Assembly: GCF_932526225.1 (NCBI RefSeq)
Contig: NC_064038.1
Coordinates: forward strand, 15,114,575-15,178,574
Source of the DNA: Nematostella vectensis
Taxonomy: Eukaryota > Cnidaria > Anthozoa > Actiniaria > Edwardsiidae
Reading direction: 5' to 3'
Length of the DNA: 64,000 bases
This document shows, one piece after another, positions 56,001 to 64,000 of this stretch. The stretch's first letter is position 1, and each line of letters starts with the position of its first letter. Under the pieces are notes generated by a model. That model was not told the origin of the DNA and did no database searches. It was given only the letters and a program-made list of their open reading frames with translations. The position numbers and the translations under genes were made by a program.

Positions 56001-57228
56001 CGTAGTGGCCAGCTCCTTGTCGAATCGCTCGAGGATCTTGCCTCGTGTCTTGGTTAGACCAAGGAAGCGCGAGGTGCCGCGATTCCTCAAGAAGTCGGCA
56101 ACATAGCTCACAACACAGTTAGCGAAGGCGTCGCTCCCCTCTCGCACAAACATTGGCCCAGGCTCACCATTTTGCTTAGGTAAAGGGCGAAGCTCGTATC
56201 TCACCTAGACGAGGTACTCTCGCCCTTTCTCCCAAATACCCGAATCTATGCCTTCCAGGGCGCCGACTGCGATTTTGCCCCCCTTTTTGACTAACGACCC
56301 ACCTATCTTGTGCTCCGAGCTCCCCTCCTCCTCTGTAATTGGCGCCAATGGCTCTGCGGGGGCCTTACCAACGACCGTAAAGAGTCTGTAACGCCGGTCG
56401 GGGTCTACCATTTCGAGCACCAGCGGAAGCACTGCGTTCGCCCGCAGAGACTCTCGCTCGTGCGAGACCCACCACACCGAGCCGTCGTCATTAATAGCAG
56501 GCCCCCGCACAACCGGCTTTAGAGCAATGACACCTGTTCCACCAAGATCTCGTATCTCCTGGTAAACACTGGCGCTTATGTCTTGGCCCCGAAGATGGGC
56601 GCCGCCGACGAAGAGATGGTGGTACTCCTCGGGGTCTAAGTCCTCTGGGCCCTCTTGCTGCCGTCCCGGCCCTCCGGGCCCCCTTGCTGCCGTCCCGGCA
56701 GCAAAGGGTCGACTTTCTCTGTCCACACCTTCTCCGGTAGGAGCGGCTTAAGCAGCCTGTGTTTGACATCGTCGGGGATGTCCTCGTCCAGGATGTTCTG
56801 GACCAGCCCCGCCAGTACGGCGTTCCCCTCTTTGTCACGCATGCTACCGAGAGCCTCCTCTATGTAAGCGTCCATGTTTGGGCACACCTTGTGCCACCCA
56901 GTCTCTAACGGAGAGTGTGTGTATGACCTGTGCCACCCAGTCTCTAATTGACCGTACTGCGGGCTGCGATGTCGGACAGGACGAGTGCGAACCATCCCCG
57001 AGCGCGCCTCTCGATGGCACGCATCCTCTGCCCTTCACGATTCGTTCCGCAGGGGCGCGTCTCCGACTGAGTCCCTATGCCGCAAACCCTGCACGGCACG
57101 AGGAGGGGGCTGCCCTCACGGAGCCTTTGGAGGTGCACCTTGCAGTAGGTGTCCATGCACCTCCGGCCGCACGTGTTTGCGTGGCCGATCTTTAGCCACC
57201 CGCAATAATATTTTCCGCACTTCATCAT
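56000..57228 (-). pseudogene. Replicase N-terminal part, right arm
   Basis: Starts at tandem ATGs 57228/57225 with the Cys-rich module (CGRRC..YC..H; PCRVCGIG), then two copies of the GAGACTGGGTGGCACA repeat. The region matching 41151-42116 follows, with a stop at 56204/56205. A palindromic CTGCCGTCCCGGC duplication (56660-56700) inserts extra residues. No catalytic motif recognised. Confidence 0.55.
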
Positions 57229-59730
57229 ATAATAATCTTTATTGAGGAGAGCTTTTTCATTTAAAAATGATTTTCAAAAAGGACCTCGACTTATAAATAA
57301 TAACAATAATCTATAAAAAATATATGGAAAAAAAATTAAGAGAAAAAAATATATTGTTGATATATCGTTACATTAAAAAATACTATGATAAAAAATACCT
57401 AGGTTAAAAATTGAGAAATACTGCGTTTAAAAGTACAAATATTTGTGCATCTCTTAATGTCCTGGCTAAGTGAGTTAAAATCCTTGACTGCATGGTACTC
57501 AGTTCTTTGTTTGCCCCAGTTTCTTTTCACACTAGGGAGCCTAATATTACATTTGTTTCTGGTATTATAATTATGTTGATCTTCGAGTTTTAACAGATCC
57601 ATTTCATGCTCTACGAGACCATTTAAACATTTAAAGACATATACACATCTTCTAAGAAAACGCCTCTTTTCTAGAGGTAACCACTTAAGTTTGGCTAAAG
57701 CGTCTGTTGCCGACGAGTACAGTGGTCTATCAAGTATTATTTTTGCAGCCTTGTTCTGGAGGATTTGTAAATTTGACATGATAGTGACATTATGCTTATC
57801 GCCCCAAACTAAATCTGCATATTCGAAAAGGGGCAGAACTAGACTATTATAATAAAGAAGTCTAGCTCTAAAAGGCAATAAATGCTTAATGCGCTTTAGA
57901 AGACCGAGTCTTTGGTTGATATTGCCAGATAAATATTCAACATGCTCTGACCATGTCAAGTCGGAAGATATGAATACTCCAAGATATTTGAAATTACTCC
58001 CATTAGATACATTGTAATTTGAAATCGACACAGAAAGTTTGATTTTACTCTCTAGTTTCCTGTTGCTGCCTAAGAGCATACATTTCGTCTTTTCCAAATT
58101 TAGTGTTAGCTTGTGATCGTCCATCCATTTAGCAACGGCCAAAAGATCTTGATTGAGGTTATCGCTCAACTGCTTAGAGGAAGAACCATAACAGTAGATC
58201 ACAGTATCATCCGCATAAAGAGAGGCACAGCAGGACTCCAAAACATCGGGCAAGCTGTTTATGTAGATGACAAACAGCAACGGGCCCAAGATGCTTCCTT
58301 GGGGCACCCCGTGAGTGACTGGAAGTTCCTCGGACAATGAATTACCGCAACATGTGCGCTGTGTTCTGCTGTCCAGATAAGAACGGAACCATGCCAGGGG
58401 GTTTCCAGATAGACCGATCTCAGTTAATTTCTGCAACATGATTTCATGGTCCACTGTGTCAAAGGCCTTTGTTAGATCGATAAACACGGCCCCACACAGC
58501 TTACCCTGTTCCATATTCAACAGAACCTCGTCGACAAATGATGACAGCGCAGATACCGTAGATAGACCCTTTCTGAAACCAAACTGCTTGCTCGAGAGTA
58601 AACCATTGGAGACCAAAAATTGATACAATTGTGAGTGTATTGCTCTTTCTAGGATCTTGCTAAGTGTAGGTAGAATAGAAATCGGTCTGTAGTTGGATGC
58701 ATTTGTCCGTTCGCCTGACTTAAACAATGCTGTAATTTTTGAACACTTCCACAGCTTCGGGAATTTACCTGAGCGAATCGATAAATTTAACATGTTGGTA
58801 ATAGAAGGAGCGATTGTGCGAGCAGAGTTCTTTAACAATCTAGCACTGATTTTATCCAGCCCAATGGCTTTGTTAACTTTCAGTTGTAAAAGCTGCTAGA
58901 GCACAAAAGATTCGTTTAGTTCAATCAGTTGGAATTGGCACGTTTGATTTAAAACCGAGCTTTGATTTGATTTGCATGTGGTGAACTTGTCAGCCAGGCG
59001 TTGTCCAATGGAAGCAAAGAAGCAGTTCATTGCAGTCGCAATAGAACTAGGCGTTATGTGTTGAATATTATCAGTAATGATGCATTGAATAGATTCCGAA
59101 GTTGATTTACGATTACAAGCTTCATTTACTGCTTTCCAGATTTTACCGGAGTCCCCTTTCGATTTCTCGATCATATCGCAATAATACTTCGACTTTGAAG
59201 ATTTCACCAGTTTGTTAACCTTGTTCCGCAAATTTCTGTATGTTTTCCAATGGCGCTCTGTGTTTAATTTCCGCGCTATCCGGTGAGCGATGTCGCGTTC
59301 TTTCATTGATTCACTGATTTGATTATTCATCCAAGGAATTGGTGTTCCCTTGACACGCTGCCGTTTGATTGGTGCGTGGTCATCCGCAACTTCCAAAAAC
59401 AATTGATTCCAAGTCAACAAGGCGTCGTCAATATCATCCATACTATTAACTATGTGCCAGGGGACATTCCTTAGATCATCATTAAATGAATCAGCGTCAA
59501 AATTCTTATAAGAACGATATTCAAGCATTCTTGGTTTAGCTTTAGTAAAAACGCCTGCCTTGATGACGCAAAAAACCAAGTAGTGATCGCTGAGGGGAAC
59601 CGGTACAACGCCCGAAATTGCGATACGATGCTCTTTATTGACAAAGATCAAGTCAATAAGGGTCCGGGAGGTGTCAGTTATACGCGTCGGCTCCTTCACC
59701 AACTGAGTGAAATGGAATGTGCGTGCAAAA
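57229..59730 (-). mobile_element. Non-LTR retrotransposon (CR1/jockey-like), 5'-truncated
   Basis: Inserted exactly between the right terminal repeat and the replicase start, splitting GAAGAA from TGAAG relative to the left arm. The 5' end is lost inside the endonuclease domain. The 3' end (57231-57400) is AT-rich. No clear target duplication could be fixed by eye. Confidence 0.85.
57399..59702 (-). pseudogene. LINE ORF2: endonuclease end, reverse transcriptase
   Basis: The end of an APE-type endonuclease (PTRITDTSRTLIDLIFVN, 59650-59700) and linker are followed, after one in-frame TAG near 58899, by a long reverse transcriptase frame (57399-58838). RT motifs: FRKGLSTVSAL, VFIDLTKAFDTVDH, HGVPQGSILGPLLF and the catalytic LYADDTVIY near 58190-58215. 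Copy-and-paste element; only the stop and 5' truncation inactivate it, so it is a fairly recent insertion. Confidence 0.9.
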
Positions 59731-59782
59731 TTCTTCGAACGCTCGGTATACCACAGGACAGACGGATGTCTAATTGCAAGTC
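59731..59782. repeat. Right terminal inverted repeat, element B
   Basis: TTCTTCGAACGCTCGGTATACC and CTAATTGCAAGTCC; the inverted match of 40657-40708. Confidence 0.85.
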
Positions 59783-59793
59783 CGCCTCCCAGC

Positions 59794-60065
59794 CGCCCGG
59801 CCTACACCCTAATTATTCACGTACGCGAAACGCGCCCGGCCTACAGCCCTAATCAATTATTCATGTACGTGAAACGCGCCCGGCCTACAGCCCTAATTAA
59901 TTATTCATGTACGTGAAACGGCCCGGCCTACACGAACAATTGCCCTAATTATTTATGTACGCGAAACGCGCCCGGCCTACATGAACAGTTGCCCTAATTA
60001 TTCATGTACGTGAAACGCGCCCGGCCTAGATGAACGATTGCCCTAATTATTTATGTACGCGAAAC
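59794..60065. repeat. Subterminal tandem repeat, six units, element B
   Basis: Units of about 45-50 bp: CCCGGCCTACA..., CCCTAATTATT, CATGTACGTGAAACGCG. A related AT-rich unit occurs at 6543-6612 beyond the end of element A, so the array belongs to the element terminus and not to the host. Confidence 0.85.
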
Positions 60066-60084
60066 ATAATACGCTTGATATATG

Positions 60085-60165
60085 GAGACGGGGCTGGGAG
60101 GCCCGGAGGGGCGATTCGCGGCCCCCAAGGGGGTTTCACTCAAACCACCCAGTCCCCCCCCCAAA
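60085..60165. repeat. G-rich terminus of element B
   Basis: GAGACGGGGCTGGGAGGCCCGG and the following C-rich stretch, a shorter version of the array at 6475-6885. Taken as the outer end of the element. Confidence 0.55.
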
Positions 60166-60186
60166 CAACTTAGAGGTTTGCCGTTG

Positions 60187-60780
60187 ATATTAATATCGTC
60201 TATGTTGTGTCTTGCTGCTCAGGAAGGTCTTGTACATATAAATTGAACAGCGTTTGGCTCAGCATACAGCCCTGTTTCGCACCTACAAGGCACTTGAATG
60301 AAGGTGTTAATAAATTATTGATTTTCAAGACCGTTTTATCATTTGAGTACATCGACGAAACGACTTCATAAACCTGTGCCGTTAACTCCAACTTTTTTTA
60401 GTTTATCGAGGAGTTTGTGACGTGGAATGCAACCAAACGCCTTTTGTAAATCTATGGAAATATGCCAAACAAGTAAAAAGTAAATTACGTTTCTTTTTAG
60501 GTTTGCTTTTTACATATTTATCTATAATTGATTTTAAGATAAAAATGCTATCGATGGTTCCGTGGTTTTTCTGGAAACCTCCTTGTTCTTCCTTAAGTAT
60601 TCCCTCTTGAATAAGAAAATCAGATCGTAGTCGTCCATTTAGAATCGACGTGAATAGTTTTCCGAGGGACGAGAGTAGTGTTATGCCCCTGTAGTTTTCT
60701 GCTTTTGCCTGGGTCCTCCTTTTTAAAAATAGGGACTGTTAACCCTACGTTCCATAGGGCGAGATATTTTCCACTAGTCA
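60187..60780 (-). pseudogene. Second LINE reverse transcriptase fragment
   Basis: Readable in pieces on the minus strand: VPIFKKEDPGKS near 60710, SILNGRLRSDFLIQEGIL near 60620-60650, then AKQGCMLSQTLFNLYVQDL (60200-60290) with the GxxQG motif. It is older than the LINE at 57229 and of another family (RTE/CR1-type cannot be told). Several shifts and stops. Confidence 0.7.
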
Positions 60781-61583
60781 GGATTTTGTTCCCTGCTAAC
60801 AGAGGCCTATTTTCTCTGTATTTCGCTGGGCTGGAGTTCGCGAGAAAAAGATACCTCTGCATGGGTCGCAAGTTCGTTTGATCAAACCGCCGTCCACGAT
60901 CGTGGACGGGAGATCCAGAGCGCATGCTCCGTTCATTAATTACTTGCCACTATTTGAGCCCACAATGACTAGCGCATGCGTGAAGCGTATATCCGCTGTG
61001 GGACAATAAGCCCGCATTCGAAACGGCGTCCTCCGTAGAAATATCACGCGACGAATTATAAAAGAAGCCATTCAATGCCTTGTCTTCATTCAGAATTTTC
61101 TCTCTTTTGACTAACAAGTCAATCTACCGTTTACAGCTTTCTGGAATTAGCTGATCTAAGTTTACCCAAAAGTTGTGTAACATTTTGTTCGAGTCCAACT
61201 GTGCGATATTTAATACATTGAAGAAACTCGCCTGCCCAGATGTCTTGAAATTTATCCCACAAACAAGACAAAACTCGTCTTTGCTGCGTTTGCTGTTCAA
61301 TCTTTTTAGTGACGTTTTAGGTGATTGAAATTGAACAGTTGTTTTCTTTTTTCGAAGAGGAGAACTAACCGGAACTTGATTCATAATTTGCGACAAAAAT
61401 TAGCATATTTACAGCTTTTGCGCGATGGTACGGGTTTTGGCACGGCATACAGTCGCTTAGAAACGCTCACGCATACGCAACGAAAACAGTTTCGACCCAT
61501 GGCAGAGGTATCTTTTCTTCGCGAACGCCAGCCCAGCGAGATACAGAGAAAAGAGGCATCTGCTAGCAGGGAAGGATTTTGTT
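60781..61583. mobile_element. Foldback / TIR element of about 800 bp
   Basis: Inverted repeats of about 90 bp at 60781-60872 and 61491-61583 (TCTCTGTAT.TCGCTGGGCTGG, GATACCTCTGC.ATGGGTCG). Inside is an 18-bp perfect palindrome CGTCCACGATCGTGGACG (60893-60910). A short frame (61124-61396, minus) has a CxxC (EFCLVCGINF) but is not recognised. Confidence 0.6.
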
Positions 61584-64000
61584 GAATAACAATTGAAAGT
61601 GCTTTTTAAATGCTATTTCCTATTGACAGGAATTCATTCAGGATATTATCAATACCGGGCGAATTACTGTTTTTTAGCTTTTGGATTGAACCTCTTTCAC
61701 CGATATGGGGTAATCGAGGGAGCCGGGATTCCCGGTTGTGTCTTACCGAACAATGTTTTCGTGGGTGTTTATGTCCTTTGGGTCGTTCAGATTTTTGAAA
61801 TGGTTGTAAAAATCGGTTCCGCTTACTTCGCCTGGGTTGTTTTGTTTTGGTTTGCCGATGTTAAGATTTTTCCATGCTGTTTTTGTGTCTTCTAGGTGAA
61901 TATTTTTTACTTTTGGTTTAATATGCGTCTGTTTTTTCCGTCGGCATAGTTTTTTTTAACAACTTTTTCTTTGTATGCATGAGCTCTCGAGGTTCTATCC
62001 GATAGGAGATTTAGACTTAGCCACTGTTGTTTTGTATATTCCCTTGGTTATTCTAAATACTTGAATTATATCATGACATTCGAGTCCATTTACCTTTGTT
62101 TAATTCTCGGCATATGTACACCATCACTGATAACAAACTTTTTCAAAATGGCCGCCAGTTTTGCAGTATCATTTATAGCGGAGCCAGCGCGGCCGCAGGC
62201 CGCGCGCGGAGCTCCATAGGTATAGAAATATGGTAAGCTATGCGACTTGGTTTTGTGGTCATCGCGCGGTTACCCTGTGGTGTCACAAATCAGCCAGCCA
62301 GCCAGTAATCCAGCCGCGCAACTCTCAGGCCCCTCTCGTTCTTACGCTTTTATGAGTTTTAGTACAAAACTCGTATGTTCACAGAAAAAAAGGCAAATAT
62401 TAAGATAATATAGTAGGGGATTTCTTACTTTTATACGACAGTATAAGTGTAATAGGTTTTTTAGAGCAAGATACTTGCTCTCAATGATAAATCTGTAAAG
62501 AAAACTTTTTCTATCAACCTAAAGATAATGAGGAAAAGGGAAATGTTAGGAGAGTGTTGTTGCATTACTGTTAATTTTTTTATCATAGATATTGTCCCAT
62601 TTCTTTCTTTTTTCCATCTCTGTTCACTATTTTTGTATGCAATTGATAATATTTGCTGTTTCCCCTCTGCACCCTAAATAAATTTAAATAGGTTATGTTT
62701 GAAATAAGACAGAATGTAGCGTTGATACAAGTTCTATAAAGGGAAGAGGTTTTTATTAGATCAAGTACTTAAATTATTTTAAGATAACAACAAACTTGTG
62801 CTTTTTCATTAGTAAATTTGTAAAGAAAACAGTTTTATATCAATCCTAAAGGTAATAGGGAAAGGGAAAAATACTAGGAAAGTGCTCAGTCAAGTTATTA
62901 TTCCATTATTGTTATAAATGTTTTAGAATAGAGTAACATTTTTTTCAAATAGAGTCACATTTCTCCCTTTTCTTCGCTCCCCGTTGACTTTTTGTTTATT
63001 TGTATATTTATTCCTCTCTGCCCCCAACATAGATCAATGAACATGGTTTGGTTTGTAATTAGAAACTTTCAGTAATTTAGAATTTGCCTCCATTGCATTC
63101 ATTTTTTAGTAGCCTGTATGGGTGGATCCAAAGTTTCTAAAAAAAGGCCAAAGGGTGGGTGCACCAATATGTAATGCATGTCAGGAGGTATATTTGTGGA
63201 GTCTAATTTCAACACATTCTTCTGAATAATCAGTTGCAGTACGTGAAAACTACAGTGTGGCATCGAATTCTTTGGAATACTGTTACATCCTTGATATATT
63301 CTTCACAAGGTCAAAGCTTGTTAGAATGCTATTTTGATAATAAACAAAATATAGATAGTGGAGGTAAATAAGAGAGAAAATAAGTTGACCATTAGACTCA
63401 AATAAAACACCCAAAGTTTGACAGCCTTTTTCTTACCAAGGTTTAGTATTTGTTAACTTTCACACTGCATATTTAATATTATTAAATGAGTGCTTGCTTG
63501 ATACATTTGGAGGGGCCAATGCAACAGACCCATACCGAGGATTTTTCTTGGTGGGGTGATAAATAAAAAAAAGTGGACCTTATATTTCCGGGAAGGGGGG
63601 GGGGGGGGGGGGGGAGTTCTCTAATAAAAATCTGACCGCGCCTTTGCAGTATTTCCAGGGGGATTTAATGTCGGATTTGGCTACATACCAGAGTGAGTTT
63701 TGTCTACAAATAATAGCACGTCTATTGAGAACCGAAAGTATTCCTTTGGCCGTTGTGTGTGTGTGTGCATATCAAAATTTGGGTGTCCTTCATACCCACT
63801 CGGCCGACCTCTTGGGAGCCTGGGTCTAAGGGCTTTTCGAGATCAGTGAGAAAAAAGATTTGACCAAGCGATCAAGGTTTTCTAACAAATTTTGGGCGCA
63901 AGTCTCAAATTGACATGAATCAGCATATTTTCACCATGTTTTCAGGAGATCGGGGAACGGGAAAACTGTAGCTCCTCTAAATATGGGCATCAATGCCCAT
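61584..64000. other. AT-rich tail of window, no gene seen
   Basis: Contains a possible start in AAAATGGCCGCC context at 62148 that soon hits a stop, a GC palindrome (GCGCGGCCGCAGGCCGCGCG, near 62188) and a G-run (63595-63614). No open frame with recognisable content. Confidence 0.5.

Larger units (their letters stand above)
40657..60165. mobile_element. Virus-like element B (polinton-like), rearranged
   Basis: GC-rich block bounded by matching end sequences. Both ends carry an inverted copy of the replicase gene plus part of the integrase (40709-45270 and 52618-57228). The unique 7.3-kb core holds structural-type genes. Compared with element A, the left end and its outer gene were replaced by an inverted copy of the right end. 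A LINE is inserted in the right arm (57229-59730). All large genes are broken. Polinton/adintovirus-type affiliation rests on integrase, packaging ATPase and capsid-like genes; the helicase-HNH fused replicase is unusual. Confidence 0.75.

Noticed and set aside
62148-62225. Possible first exon with ATGGCCGCC and a GC palindrome
   Set aside because: Short frame ending at a stop, no donor fit, and the GC palindrome looks like a dispersed repeat.

Overview
The window looks like genomic DNA of an early-branching animal, most likely an anthozoan cnidarian close to Nematostella. This is inference from intron-rich conserved genes, orphan rhodopsin-type GPCRs, hammerhead-ribozyme repeats, long G tracts, and an AT-rich host background broken by GC-rich viral DNA. 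There is no bacterial gene organisation.

Layout. (1) 1-6900: the right part of a decayed, GC-rich, virus-like integrated element of the polinton / polinton-like / adintovirus type: replicase tail, retroviral-type integrase, small structural-type genes, packaging ATPase, capsid-like protein and G-rich terminal repeats. (2) 7300-14300: a two-exon GPCR whose intron holds retrozyme repeats with hammerhead ribozymes, facing away from a TMEM35/NACHO-like gene. (3) 15600-29350: pyroglutamyl-peptidase I (6 exons, minus strand) head-to-head with RNA polymerase III subunit RPC7 / POLR3G (7 exons, plus strand). The last POLR3G intron carries a MITE, a complete ISL2EU-like DNA transposon (YqaJ/PHD/Ulp1 protein plus THAP-DDE transposase) and a 54-bp minisatellite. 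(4) 30870-31770: a second, frameshifted GPCR. (5) 36730-39290: a RIT-type Ras GTPase in four exons. (6) 40657-60165: a second virus-like element, rearranged so that both ends carry an inverted, roughly 4.6-kb copy of the replicase (Zn-finger, polymerase palm, SF1 helicase, HNH). The structural genes lie between the arms and a LINE sits in the right arm. (7) 60190-64000: LINE debris, a foldback element and AT-rich DNA with no gene I can support.

The two viral copies show the original gene order. A co-directional block (capsid-like, ATPase, two small proteins, one or two membrane proteins, integrase) meets a convergent replicase gene. TATACG-type arrays precede several of the genes, and short GC-rich palindromes are scattered through the coding regions. 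Both copies carry many stops, frameshifts and deletions, so they are genomic fossils.

The items most worth a second look are the long inverted replicase arms, the palindromic mini-insertions inside genes, the G-rich terminal arrays and the hammerhead ribozyme repeats. The exon structures were assembled by eye from splice sites and reading phase; no alignment or database search was run.
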